The translations under genes were made by a program, and so were the position numbers. The notes beneath the pieces were generated by a model. The model was not told the DNA's origin. It ran no database searches and saw nothing but the letters and a program-made list of their open reading frames with translations. This document shows, piece by piece, positions 49,758-62,150 of a stretch of DNA of 64,000 nucleotides (position 1 is the stretch's first letter; each line of letters begins with the position of its first letter). Source of the DNA: Anarhynchus alexandrinus (taxonomy: Eukaryota; Chordata; Aves; Charadriiformes; Charadriidae); assembly GCA_008711295.1 (NCBI GenBank), contig VUYV01000158.1:1249603-1313602 (forward strand). The letters run 5' to 3'.

Positions 49758-51275
49758 TATCCATAACAAAAGTGCTTTTAATCCTAACTGGAGCAGAGCA
49801 AAGCAAAGGTGTGATGCTGTACAGCCCCTCCCTCTCAAGGAGCAGTGATTTCAGGCAGTACAAACAGGATTTTAGTCCCTTACCACATCCTAGGGACACC
49901 AGTGTCTGGTTCTGTGGAATCCTTTGCATCACCTGAGGATCCAGGATCCCAGACCACAGAATTCAGAAACAGGTGTGGGATTCAATTTTTTTTAATACTA
50001 TTTTCAGTATTTTCTAGACCTAAACACTATTATATAAGGATATAGCCTGTAAGACCAGTCCTCCTCCTTACTATTTTACCATATGTAGTCTTATTTTCTT
50101 CAGAATAGTCTTTAAATGCACAAATGATAACCCATAAACAATAGCCTTTCAACCCAGAGAATAATCTAAAATATTAGTAATATTTAACTGATGCTGCATT
50201 TTCAGATAATGGGCAGACTAAATTATGCTTCCTTCACTAATTCCTATTTCTAGATTTCCACTCCATCTCTTCCTGAAGAATCATGAAAATGCCCCGTTTC
50301 ACAAGATCTATGTTTACACATTTTCAGTTGGAGGTTCCATGGGCACTCAGTGAAGGCATCAGTGGTGATGGAGCTCAGCTTTAGGTTATTCTAGCACAAC
50401 AAATTGCTCAGTCATTACTTTTGCGTTCTCTGATTTTCTGCCTTGTGTTTTATTCCTTCTCAAAAGACAACCCCACCGCCTGCAGCCACTGTATTTGTGG
50501 CAGCAGTAAGCACAGCAACAAGAGGAGCTAAGTCTGTCCTCTTCCACTGCAGCTGCTGTTTGTGATGGACCCAGCTGTCCCTAGGAAAGACTTCAAAATA
50601 CACTGCCAGATGGCACAAAACCCAATTTTTACAAGTTAGAGTAGCCCTTCCTACCTCAACCAGAAGGTCTTCAGAGAAGCTGGAGAAGCCAAGTTCACTA
50701 GGATATTCAGTCATCACCCTATGAAGTAGCCTGTGTATGTGAAGAATGAAGCTTGACTTTCACTGGTGTCTTACGACACATTTGTCTGCTTTTTCACTGT
50801 GAGTGATCATGCTTGGTCCCACAGCTGCAAAAGCTGTGGTTTTACTTAAACTGTGTATTTTCTTGCGTACACCTGCATCAAATTGTTATGGGTTACCAAA
50901 AGTATATTCATCTTCTTAAATAGTATCCGTAGACTTATTAATTTCAAGTCCTTTCAAGGTCTTGTCTTCCTCAGAAGGGCGGCTCTCAGTGACAGCACAC
51001 ACAGGCTATTAGGGAACTGCATAGAGACAGGCCCTGATAATCCGTTTATCTCCTGTAACTTCCCTGTGCTCGGCTGTTGCGTGATGACAAGGTCCACGCT
51101 TGTGTCTGCATCCTAACCGTGATGTTGCCTTCCTCTTGCAACATAAGATGTTGAGGCTTTGTTTTGAGGCACAAAATATGCCAAGGGATTGATGGGAAGG
51201 AAGAATTGAAGAAGCCATGTTCAGTGGTGCCCAGAAACCCTTGACAAATGCCAGCGGCATACGTTAAGATAAAAT
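49758..51275. other. Intergenic, no gene recognised
   Basis: AT-rich DNA without recognisable element or conserved frame. Confidence 0.65.
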
Positions 51276-51553
51276 ACATATGCACTTCCCTATCTCAGTG
51301 CTTTCTGACTCTATCGTTGTAGGTGCCGATTTATTTTTACTGATGGGCGGCTGAACTGTGACTCCTGGGCTACCAGGGGTGCAACGTGGCTCTGGCATCT
51401 TCCCGGTGGAGGCAAGGTGAGGAGAGGAGAGGAGAGGAGAGGAGAGGAGAGGAGAGGAGAGGAGAAGCGCCCATGGGCTGCTGCACGTTCATGCAGGAGT
51501 GAACTGGAGTAGAAAAGGACATTGCGGGGTGCCTGCCCACTGGGTGCCTTGGC
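51276..51553 (+). repeat. Module copy B with GGAGA array
   Basis: This is the second copy of the 46.2-kb module: CTTTCTGACTCTATCGTTG at 51301, TTTATTTTTACTGATGGG, CTGGGCTACCAGGGGTGC near 51367, an array of nine exact GGAGA units at 51421-51465, then GAAGCGCCCATGG and CCTGCCCACTGGGTGCC to about 51550. Orientation is the same as copy A. The boundary before 51301 is uncertain. Confidence 0.8.
51421..51465 (+). repeat. GGAGA microsatellite, nine units
   Basis: Nine perfect GGAGA pentamers lie inside module copy B, fully assembled, in contrast to the expanded array of copy A. Confidence 0.97.
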
Positions 51554-54500
51554 AAGTCTGTGGCAGTTCAGCTTGATGCAATCCCTTTCTCCAAAGTAAA
51601 AATAATCAGCCTTTTCTCTGCTTTCCTGATGATCCTGCCCTCCATCAAAACTCCCAGCCAGTTCTCTCGTGCTTTCCCATGCCAAAATCCTGGTGGTCAC
51701 TGCATTGCTCTCCTGATAAGCTCTCCTGAAAGCTAATTTCTTCTGTGATGCCTACAAAGCAATCAACACTGATGGGCTGCTACTTCTGAGTTGTGGTGTA
51801 CTAAAGCACAGCCATCTTAGTTTGTACCTTTGTAAGCAATTGAGTTTTCAGTTCCGTAGCTTAACTTTTAATTAAAAAAAAAAAAAAAGAAAAAAGAAAA
51901 GTGAAATTAACGGAAACCAAAGCTTTTAAAATGTTCTCACCAAAGCTAAAACAAAATTCAGTTTCTGTCTGAAAAAGGCTTTTCAGGAAGACAAGGATAA
52001 TAGGGGCCTGTGTTTCCTAAAATTATCTTGATGTCTACCCAATTGTAAGGAAAAAAAAATTAAACAAAATATTTCAGAATGGAAAAAGTGAAAAAAAAAT
52101 TCAAAATGCCAAACTGAAGCATTTCAACTTGTTTTGAAGTTCTGTTTCAGTTCTTGGGAGGCCAAGCCAATCTGATAAATTAAAAGTATTCCAAACGAGT
52201 GAAAAAGTGCTTTGTGGAAAACTTGAGTCAGCTGAGTTCATTGGTGCATTTTCTGTTATCCATCATTTCTCTCCTGTTTCCATTGTTATCTCTTTGAAGC
52301 AGAGCCCTCTGTGCATGGTTAGATAGCGGCTAGAAAGATGGGGAATTGTTTTCTCACTGTGGCTTGTGTGCCTACCTACAAGAAACAAAAGGCCAGGATT
52401 TCCAACGCAGTGAGGTTAGACATGCCCTACTATTTCAAGTCCTAAGTTTTACTCTGTGTTCAGTTCAGCTCGCTGAATTGCTACAGTTCTCCATGCTGCA
52501 TCGGTGAGTCTCTCCTCACTCCCAGCCACCCCCGCGTGACAGGCAGCGGTTCTTCCTCCCACCCATGTCACACCATGAATTTCTGAGAATCCCCAAAGAA
52601 AGCTCATGTCACAAGAGTTTTGCACCTATGCCACCAGGGGAAGCAAGAAGCCAAGAAACGCAGAGAAGTACAAACAGTGTGAATAACTACCACTTTTGCA
52701 ACTTTGTCCAAAAGTACTAAAAGAGATAGCAGTAGTCCCAATTTACTGCTTATTACAGTAACAAGATTTTCCTTCTTATATTTTAAATTTCAGATTCACT
52801 CCCACTCCCTCTTGTTTGTCTGATCCTGTATGTCTCCTTGCCCATCTGGAGGTGGATTGCCCGAGTCCCGGTTATCCTTCACTTTCTTTAGTCATTTGCA
52901 ATGATGATTTGTGCCCCTGAGCTTTTCTCAGTTTATAGCGGTACAAATGCACAGACAAGGGTGGATTGCATTTCACATCTGTTATCCAGATGTCTTGCAG
53001 TTCTTATTCCCTCTTCTGAGAGGCTAAGGTCAGATCTGATAACGGCATCCGTGGCTTTGCTTGTAGTGCCGGTGAGGAAACCCCATCTCATCTGTCACAG
53101 GTGAAGTTCCCTGTCCAATTTCCACGTGCACAATGCACCAACAGTGAGTGTCCTTTGCTTGGTGGTGGTGAAGGGCTGCTACTCATACAGGGTGACAAAG
53201 CCGTGTGTGCCTGGGACCTTGAATGGGCTGCTCACAAATTCTGTACGTGCAGTAAACTATTCCAGTTTTGACAGCTTGTGGCTTAGCCCACACCTCTGCC
53301 CCTGCATCTTGGGTACAAGGCTGGCCTAAAGGTGAACAATCTCGGAATATGCTTAGTCCTGCAGAAAAAGCCCAGAGAGGCACACTAATAATGCTGTGTC
53401 TGTACCTTCCAGTTCTTTCGTCAGGGAAGATATTTCCAGTGCAACACAAACCGGTGAAAAGCTGAAGTGCTGCACCGAGGGGTGCCCCAGAAGGGTCTCT
53501 TTTCCCTGTAAAAAAACGTGCTCTGTTTTGCATCTGTAATTATATAGTCGTCAGAGCAGGGACTGGAACATGACTTTCCCACTTTCACCCAGTAGAAGTC
53601 ACCCTCTCCCCATTTTTTTTCTCTGGGGACAATTAATATTTAATTCAGTGTAACCAAGGGAAGAGCTCCAAAAGAAGAAATTAAGAGAAACCTGTTTCCA
53701 GACTGTCTAAACTGCTGATGAGGTCACTTTCCTGAGAGGTGGATAGGCCCAGTTCGTGTTCCAGTTCTGAGTCACCCAGAGGGGATTTGAATGGATGAAC
53801 ATGACTGGACTGGAAAAAGAGCAAAGTAACCATAGGAGATAATATATTAACAGGTAAATTTCAGACATCATGTCAAGGTAGGTTTCAATTAACTAAAGCC
53901 TTTCGCATTAGTCAGCGATTAATGACAACTCTTCAGGAAACATAAAAATAAAATTGAAAAGCAGTAGTGTTGGTGGAAAAACAAGAAGTCCTGTGTTCGA
54001 AAGACCTTGACCTTTTTTTCTTCCTTCAAGGTGTGTGTGACATCTTTGGTTATCTTAAGAACTGAAATTTTGGAAAAAATCAAAAAATCAATATATTGGA
54101 AGCGAGAGGTAGAAGAACAATTTTCTCCTCCAGAATCCCCTAGGAAATATTTGAGCTCAAATTGCTTTAGTGAAAAAGCAATGTATCTAATGTTTAATTA
54201 AGCGTAAAATCCACATGACAAATAATCTTCCGAGTCTGATCTGGAAAGGCCAGTTATCCCAATCAAAATAGAGCACGTAGGTACACAGGACTTTGAGAAT
54301 GGTATTAGCTCAAGGCAATTTAAAACTGTTAATTTGATTCTTGTCAGGAAAATTACAAATGAGCCATTTTTTAAGATGGAACAAATGTGGTGGTGGTCAA
54401 AGTTTAATTAGAAATTATGTACCTGCTCAGTTTTTAATGGCAATAGCCAAAATGTTACAGTACTGCAAAAGAAAAAAACCCAACTGATAAGCCTCAGAAA

Positions 54501-54859
54501 ATTTGACATAAGTAGAATGGCTTTCCTGAATACACAAATTTAATCTCAGTTCTAGCCAGAGCATCTGTCAGTCATCCTGGGGTGAGTTGGTGTGTCAGCA
54601 CCACAGAAGCAAACCTAAGGGGAGGGAGATGTTAGAAGTCATCCCCACATGTCATGTTGAACAGTATATACCCCCCCTGCATTATTCTATTCCACAGAAA
54701 TATAAGTCAATCCTTTCTTAAAAAGAAGAGTTGGGTTTGGGTTTGGACATATGATCAAACAACAAAAGTAACTTTGGCAATTTTTCTTTTATTCTAGGAT
54801 TTTACATTTAACAATGATGTGAACACAAGAATAGCCATAACGGTTTAGATCAGGGAGCC
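51554..54859. other. Intergenic, no gene recognised
   Basis: AT-rich, with A-rich runs at about 51873-51900 and near 52050-52110. No gene or element identified. Confidence 0.65.
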
Positions 54860-55200
54860 ATCTAAGTTACTTTTTGCATCCCACAGTGATGACAATGGGT
54901 GTCCAAGGAGGAGGAAGAACAGGACAAGCTCATATGACTTTTCTCCTACTACTCTTCCAGCATCTGAGCATTTTGAGCTTGGGGAATTTCCTGAACGGTG
55001 TGTGATTTTTCTATTTAGTAACTGGCAATGGATCTCTCTTCAAGGTTTGTGTCCAGCCTCTGCTTATACCCACCTAAGCTTCTCACCTCCTCAGCATCCC
55101 CTGTCGAGGAGTGCTACAGTCTTGCTGTGCACTGAGGGATGAATAACCTTCCTTTGATTGTTTCAAACCTGGCTTTCACTAGCTTCCTTTAAGGCCTGTA
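54860..55200 (-). mobile_element. Probable ancient CR1-like LINE 3' fragment
   Basis: The plus strand shows an order of phrases typical of old amniote CR1/L3-type 3' ends in reverse: AATGGATCTCTCTTCAAGG, GTCCAGCCTCTGCTTATACCC, CCTCAGCATCCCCTGTCGAGG, then GATGAATAACCTTCCTTTGATTGTTTCAAACCTGG. It lacks the avian ATTCTATG tail and is strongly diverged, so it belongs to an older lineage than the other copies. Boundaries are approximate. Confidence 0.55.
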
Positions 55201-58200
55201 AAAATTGTACTTGGCCTCTGCTTTATTGGAAGAGTTTTCTTTGTTGGTGGTGGCCACAAAACCACAGAGGCTTGGCTTGTTTTTAATATTTTCCTTTGTT
55301 TCATCAGGAATTAGTTTCCATCAGAATGGTTCTTTCCCTCAGACTAGGGGTTATTTCAGAATACTATGTCATTTTTTGCCATCGGACTTGACCTGATTTC
55401 TTCCAAACCTCATTTGACAGAAGAAAAAGGGGCATGCTACATAATTCATTAGATACCAGAAGTGCATTAAAAATGTATTTGACAAGAACTAATCCCACCA
55501 GGAAATCAAATAACAGCTTATTTCCTCAAAGCAGTCTTGGTGGTGCAGGCCCGTACTTAAACATTTGAGACTTTCTTTATATTAATTGGGGGAAAAAATA
55601 ATTCATCATGCTGCTTATGTTAAAAAAAATCCCACCACAACAACAACAAAAAAACCCAACATGGCAAGGTCAGTTGAACAGTAGGAACTTAATGAACCCA
55701 AACTAATGAACCCAAACAAACAGTGCTGTGCTCCAACCCAAAATACACGTACCTTCAAGCAGAAGCCTAAAGAAAAACTGGTGTGTTGAATTATTTAGTG
55801 AACGTGGCAGATGCTGGATAAACCCTTATTTTTTCATCTGCTCAGCTCCAGATAAATGGCAGGTATAGGTAACCTGTGCTTGCAGGCGAGTGCTTGCCCT
55901 CCGACAGAAAGAAACCATACAGAGGGTGGTGATGTGGCAGTTGCCCCTGGTGCTTGCGGTTAAAGGGCGAGTTGTCTAAGGACAGAGGGTTTACTTTGAG
56001 TTCCCGCAGTGGAACAACGTTGCCTTATGTCAGGATGTTTATAGCCATTCACTGTATGCTTTGAGCAAAACTGTCCAGTGATCTACAGAGCCCATTTTAA
56101 CATCAGCCAAACATAAACTATTGATCGCCAGGTTGTTTAGATCTCTTCCGTTTAACTCTTAGGATTTGACAAGAAACATGCCGCTGCATAAGATCTGGAA
56201 TACAGTCACATGGAAATTTTCAGAGGAAACGTTTCTTTTTTTCTTATTTCTCTTTTTTTTTTTTTTCTGCCAGGAAAAGCCAGTATGGAAGAAATCAAAA
56301 CATCCTGTAGAATCGTGTCAGTTTGCGGATCAGTTCAGCAGAAACAAGGCAACTTTCCCAGGGAAATTTTCTCTGTTTTCCTTCCCGTCTGATGTCCTCC
56401 CCCTCCAGCCAGTCTAAAAGGCAGCTGCCAAGCCCAGAGCCTGGCAGCCTGCGCCAAGAGCCTCGGGGTTTCTTGTAGTGCAATGGGCTGTCTTCTCTAG
56501 GTGAGGAGGGAAGGAGGTCATGTAACAAGGGTAACCTCATCCCTTTCAGATTAAGTGTGAAATCAATTCGGGATTTTTTCCTCCATTTTTTGGAAACGTT
56601 CAGGGGATTTTGACAAATTAACCTTGTTCTTTAATGTGGGAAGTGTTTACATGGAGGGAGATGGGCACCGAAGAAGGCTGGAGGAGGGTGAGGAAGGGAT
56701 TCCTTATAGCTTGGCAATTTGAAATTCTTAATGGATAAATGATTTCTTTCTTGTCCCAAAAGCATCTCCTGCAATATATGGTACTCTGCAGGAACAATCG
56801 TCTCAGATCAATGGCCTATCTAGGACAACGTACATTTTCAAATCCTAAACCAGATATTTAATTAGAAGGTATTTCCTTTTCAATTGACTTCATGCATCCC
56901 ATCAATACTCCTAACATTTCATCAATAATTCCTTTTCCACTCAGTCTGAGAAGTGCATGCCTTTCCAAAGAGTTCTTTTGCTAATTAGGCAACAAAAGGA
57001 AATGGCCCAAGCTGCAAAAGTGCTTAGCCCTAAGTCTTACCTATTAAGAGCAATGGTAGCAATGGTGTATTGAAAAATGATGAAACCTCTGCTGATTGCC
57101 TGCATAGAAAATGGCCCATCATTACTACCTATGATTAAGATGGAAGAAGAAATAGATTCTATAATAGGGAAAAAAATAAAAAGACAGATGTTTCATGCAA
57201 AACAAAACCAAAAAAATTATTAGTTTTCAGTTTTTCCTAGAGATGTCATTTATTGTCTAGCGTAAATTGAAACACAAATTTGAAGTACAAAACCAGATTG
57301 AAATACAAAAAACATAAACTGGAATACAGTTCTAACTCTAGATAAATTTAAATACCTCTATGCCAATTTTAATACATTTTAATCAGATGAAAACCACAAC
57401 TAATCAATTCTGCTTAATACAAGTAACATTTGGGGATTTTATTGTTTGAAACATCTATATTAAATGAGATAATACCAAGGAACACTTTTTTTTAAGGGAT
57501 ACATCAAGTGTTGAGCCATTTCTTTCCATGAGCAATTTTCCCATGATCAGATTTCCACTGAAATTTGATAGAGTTTCCTATCAAAAGCTTATTCATTTGG
57601 AAGCAGTTTGTCACTACTGAGGCTAATTATTCAGTGTAAGATAAGAGAGCTGAATGTCTTGCTTTGTAAGAGACATGTTTCTGAGATCTATTAAAAACAC
57701 TGTTTAGCTCCCAGCCAGATGCCACATTTCACTTACCATTTGCAAATCTTTTATGTAGATGACATAAATGAATCAGTAAAAGTGAAGAAGTACTGTTTGT
57801 GGGAATTTTATTCTTTTGGTAATTTAACCTGGTTCCATTTCATTTTCCTCATAAAATGTGTATATTCTGCTTCGGAGCTGCACTTCTGGGTCAGAGAATT
57901 GGTGGTTGTAACTCTGCATCATATTACTGAAGTCAGCCAAGAATGTGACCCGTGCTGTCTTTTTTTTTTTGTTAACACGAGAAAAAGGATATCTGTGGTT
58001 TTGAGGTGTAATGGAAAGGACATTAAGAAGATGGTGACTTAGCCTTACTGTAGAATCGGACTTGGTAGGACATAAATTTTCAAATGAACTACATTTATTG
58101 GCTGTAGTTTCACATTTTAGTGTGAACTACATTGTGAAGATATATTCATGATTCATTTTATTGAATTATATCATGAAGATTCGAATCACATTAATATAAT

Positions 58201-58389
58201 TCCATTGTGGTCCCCATCCCTATTTGGTGAGTCTGGGCCTTCAGGGTCACCTTATCAACAGACTGTATCTTGACTTATGTTTCCAGTCATGCAAATAATT
58301 AGTATGACCAGTGGTACCGAAACTATTAGAAGAAAACTAATTACCAGTTGAAGTGTTTGCAGGAACAGAACCCCAGATCCTTAGATACA
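55201..58389. other. Intergenic, no gene recognised
   Basis: AT-rich. A 14-bp tandem duplication (AATGAACCCAAACT type) lies at about 55690-55720 and a poly-T near 56251-56268. No gene or transposon recognised. Confidence 0.65.
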
Positions 58390-58958
58390 TGTCCTGGTTT
58401 CGGTTGGGATAGAGTTAATTTTCTTTCTGGTGGTTGCTGTGTTTCAGATTTGGTATGAAAGGAATGCCAATAATGCATATTGTTTTAGTTGTTGCTAGGT
58501 GATATTTATACTATGTAAGGACTTTTTTCAGCTTCCCACAGAAGCTGAGAAGGAGCATAGACAGAACAATGGAATGGCCAGTGGAATATTATGTACCATA
58601 GATGTCATGCTCAGTATATAAATAGGGGTTGGTCAGAGGGTGGGGTTCTGCGATCACTGCTCTGGACAGGCTGGGCAACCAATTCACTGGGTGGTGAGAG
58701 TGACTTGTGTTGTATTACTTTATCCTTTATATTCTTTTATCATTATTGTTGTTGTTGTTGCTGTTGTTATTATTGTTGCTATTTTCTTTTTTCTGATATT
58801 GTTGTATTAAGCTGTCTATCTCAACACACAAGTTTTTTTTCTCTTTCCTTTCCCCTCCTTTTCTCCCTCTTCTCCCTATGCTTCTGGGGAGGGAAGGGGG
58901 AAAACTGTATGAGCGGCTGTATGTGGTCCTAACTGCTGGCTGGGGTTAAACCACGACA
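58390..58958 (+). mobile_element. Solo LTR, second copy of the same retroviral family
   Basis: This 569-base LTR begins TGTCCTGGTTTCGG and ends GGTTAAACCACGACA, and is collinear with the LTR at 3967-4495. A TATATAAA box is at 58615-58622. The polyadenylation hexamer has changed to ATTAAG (58806-58811). A GTT-rich microsatellite (about 58746-58784) has expanded in R/U5. The flanks ATACA and ATATG share three of five bases, so a target-site duplication is only weakly visible. No internal retroviral genes adjoin it. Confidence 0.87.
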
Positions 58959-59609
58959 ATATGTTGCTTAGTTACCTCAACTATGTTGAATATTCAGCCT
59001 TCTTCATTAATTTTGACAGAAAACGTGGAGCTATTTTCAGCACTGAAGGATTAAATAAGGTGTCAGGAAAATTCATGTTTTCTTTCTCTTGATCTCAATT
59101 TTTAGCTTTCAACGTGAATCACATGTGAAGCGTGATCCATCAGAATACCTGCAGCCTGATCACGTCACTGACCACTCAGTACTCTATTACATCGTCTTGC
59201 AGAAAGTCATATAATTTCTAATGGGCAACCACAACTCTTTCTGGGCCTGACAAGCAAAGTAATTTCCTGATATGCTAATTGTGAGATTCCAAAGAGAGGT
59301 AGATTTCCAAGGCCAACTACCATAACCCTGGAATAAATTTTAAATTTTTCCATCAACATCTGCAATAAAAACCCATTTGCATAATCCACCATTTGTACTT
59401 CATGTCCACAATAGCAATATACTTTTTCTCTTAGATTTCAGAGGTTTAGTAGATGACTGACTGTGGCTACTGTATGATATTCTGGAATACGGAGATTTTG
59501 TTTTGTGATGAATGCTAGTGGAGCAGTTTGGGATCGTCCTTTGTCCCAGAAACATTTCCTGCGTGCATCAGGGCTGAGGTAAGTTGCTTTATGGATAAAA
59601 GAGAATTAG
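58959..59609. other. Intergenic, nothing recognised
   Basis: AT-rich spacer between the LTR and a CR1 fragment, with no recognisable feature. Confidence 0.65.
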
Positions 59610-60018
59610 AGAATCACAGAATCATAGAATGGTTGAGGTGAGAAGGGAATTCTGGAAATCATCCAGTTCAGTTCCCCAGTTCAAGCAGGGACACCTAGGG
59701 CAGGTTGCCCAGGACCATGTCCAACTGGGTTTTGAATACCTCCAAGGATGGAGGCTCAACAACTTCTTTAGGCAACCTGTGCCAGTGTTTGACCACCCTT
59801 ATAGTAAAAAATAGTTTTCTTGTGTGCAGTTGGAATATAATGTGTTCTAATTTATGTCATTACCTCCTGTTCTGTCAGTAGTCACTACTGAGAATAGTCT
59901 GGCTCCTTCATCTTCATTCACTCTCATCAGGTTATACACATTGATAAGATACCCCTGAGTCTTCTCTTCTCCAAGCTGAAGAGTCCCAGCTCTTGCAGCC
60001 TTTCCTCATATGAAGAAA
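59610..60018 (-). mobile_element. CR1 LINE 3' fragment, older type
   Basis: It starts AGAATCACAGAATCATAGAATGG on the plus strand. It continues with CCAGTTCAAGCAGGGACACC, GGGCAGGTTGCCCAGGACC and GTCTTCTCTTCTCCAAGCTG and ends near TTGCAGCCTTTCCTCATATG. This is the reverse complement of the 3' UTR and end of ORF2 of a CR1 subfamily different from the 3219 and 43571 copies. It has many substitutions and no open frame. Confidence 0.88.
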
Positions 60019-60715
60019 AGAAGGAATATTTTAACTTATCCTCTGGAAACTTTTGGAAGTTTTCCCTAAATAAGAAGTTTGAGACATTAGTCTTGATCTA
60101 GTTTTCCTCATAAGCTATGCGATTTCAGTTTGGTGTGCAAGTGCCAGACTAAATCATTAATAGGGTGTTAATTTGGCAGTTCTCATCATGAAGCTCATCA
60201 GAATACTACATTGTACATCTGGAGATTTCACATGTGTGTCACCCAGTCAGCAGAGCAATGCTACAGTTACTGCTCGAGGTACGTATGCATTGACAACTCG
60301 CACTGTGTCCTGAGTTTTTGGATCTCTCAGGCTGTTTTGATGAAATGCTATTGCAAAGGTTTGAAGATGGCACAAGGAATAACTGTTGGAAGAATCTGCC
60401 ACAGTCTTGATCTTGGTGAGAAGGTGTTGGTAGTGAGAACTACATAATGTGAGATATTGCTTAATAGTGCAGAAACCAGAGGAAGAAGGTGCTAACATCT
60501 AACATCTACCACTAAGGTAGGCTGTAACTGAAAGTGTGTGTTAGTTTGCCCAGTCAAAGAAAAGTCTTTATCAACAGTTTCTCAACACAGTAGTCAGAAA
60601 TGGTATTGTGCTACAATATGAGGTAATTTTTCATGCCTTCATTTGTGACTCATCCTTGCTGGGCAATGGATAAATCTGCCTGTGCTGCTCAGCTTTTAGA
60701 GGACATTAGAGGACA
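60019..60715. other. Intergenic, nothing recognised
   Basis: AT-rich spacer between two CR1 pieces. Short open frames show no recognisable similarity. Confidence 0.65.
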
Positions 60716-62150
60716 TTTAGAGGCTCTTTAGGGAGGACAGGAAGAGGACACGAGGAAGGGGTGTCTCCCTCTATGTCAATGACCAGCTGGAGCGCTTGGA
60801 GCTCTGCCTGGGGACGGATGAGAAGCCGACCAAGAGCTTATGGGTCAGGATTAAAGGGAAGGCAGGGACAGGTGACATTAGAGTGGGGGTCTGCTGGAGG
60901 CCACCAGACCAGGAAGACCGAGCAGATAAGGCCTTCTATAGACAGATAGGAGCAGCCTCACATTCACAAGCCCTGGTCCTCATGGGGGACTTCAACCACA
61001 CCAATATCTGTTGGAGGGACACCACAGAAGGGCATAAGCCAGCCAGGAGGTTCTTGGAATGCATTGACTTCCTTCTCCAAGTGATAGATGAGCCAATGAG
61101 GAGAGGTGCTATTCTGGACCTTGTTCTCACCAACGAGGAGGGGCTAGTGGGGAATGTGAAGCTCAAGGGCAACCTTAGCTCCAGTGACTATGAGATGGTG
61201 GAGTTCAAGATCCTTAGGGCAGTGAGGAGGGCACACAGTAAGCTCACTACCCTGGATTCAGGAGAGCAGACTTTGGTCTCTTCAGGGATCTGCTTGGTAG
61301 AGTATCATGGGATAAAGCCCTAGAGGAAAGAAGGGCCCAAGAAAGCTGGTTAATGTTCAAGGATCACCTCCTCCAAGCTCAGGAGCGGTGCATACTGACA
61401 AAGAGGAAGTCAGGCAAAACCACCAGGAGGCCTGCATGGATGAACAAGGAGCTCTTGGACAAACTCAGACACAAAAAGGAAGCCTACAGAGTGTGGAAAC
61501 AAGGACAGGTAGCCTGGGAGGAATACAGAGAAATTGTCTGAGCAACCAGAGATCAGGTTAGGAAAGCTAAAGTCCAGATAGAGTTTAATCTGGCCAGGGA
61601 CATCAAGGGCAACAAGAAACACTTCTTCAGGTATGTCAGTGATAAAAGGGAGACTAGGGAAAATGTGGGCTCTCTGCAGAAGGAAACAGGACACCTGGTT
61701 ACCTGGAATATGGAGAAGGCTGAGGTACTTGATGAGTTTTTTCTCAGTCTTCACTGGCAAGTGCTCTAGCCACACTGCCTAAGTCACAGAAGGCGAAGGC
61801 AAGGACTGGAAGAATGAAGAACTGCCCACTGTAGGAGAAGATCAGGTTCAAGACCATCTAAGGAACCTGAAGGTGCATAAATCCATGGGACCTGATGAGA
61901 TGCATCTACGGGTCCTGAGGGAAGTGCCGGATGAAGTTGCTAAGACACTATCAATTATCTGAGAAGTCGTGGTAGTCCGTTGAAGTTCCCACTGGCTGGA
62001 AAAGGGGAAACATAACCCCCATTTTTAAACAGGGAAAAAAGGATGACTGAGGGAACTACAGGCTGGGCAGTCTCACTTCTGTGCCTGACAAGATCACTGT
62101 GAAGATCAGAAGACCTATTACACTAATGACTGAACAAACACCAAACAGAA
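60716..62150 (+). mobile_element. CR1 LINE internal part (endonuclease to start of RT)
   Basis: A plus-oriented CR1 piece truncated at both ends. It begins inside the endonuclease (GVSLYVNDQLERLELCLG near 60760-60815), runs through the linker to the first RT blocks (LRNLKVHKSMGPDEMH near 61860), and becomes unrecognisable after about 62150 with no ATTCTATG tail. Missing both 5' and 3' ends is unusual for a simple insertion, so a later deletion or break is likely. Confidence 0.88.
60730..61940 (+). pseudogene. CR1 ORF2 endonuclease and linker remnant
   Basis: The endonuclease part is open to 61323: LWVRIKGKAGTGDIRVGVCW, ALVLMGDFNHTNICW with the GDFN motif intact (around 60980-61020), and AILDLVLTNEEGLVGNVKL. 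It then has SSSDYEMVEF near 61170-61205, where CR1 enzymes have SDH, so the catalytic histidine is replaced by tyrosine. After a stop at 61321-61323 the linker continues at 61353-61541 ([31 protein letters not shown] block, [11 protein letters not shown]) and then, with further stops and frameshifts, to the first RT blocks. It cannot make an active enzyme. Confidence 0.88.

Noticed and set aside
53985..54015. tRNA B-box-like sequence (GTGTTCGAAAGACC)
   Set aside because: There is no matching A box at the right distance and no cloverleaf could be drawn, so it is not called a tRNA or tRNA-derived SINE.
3967..58958. The two LTRs as the ends of a single provirus
   Set aside because: They are 54 kb apart, differ in sequence and decay, at least the first has its own target-site duplication, and no retroviral genes lie between them.
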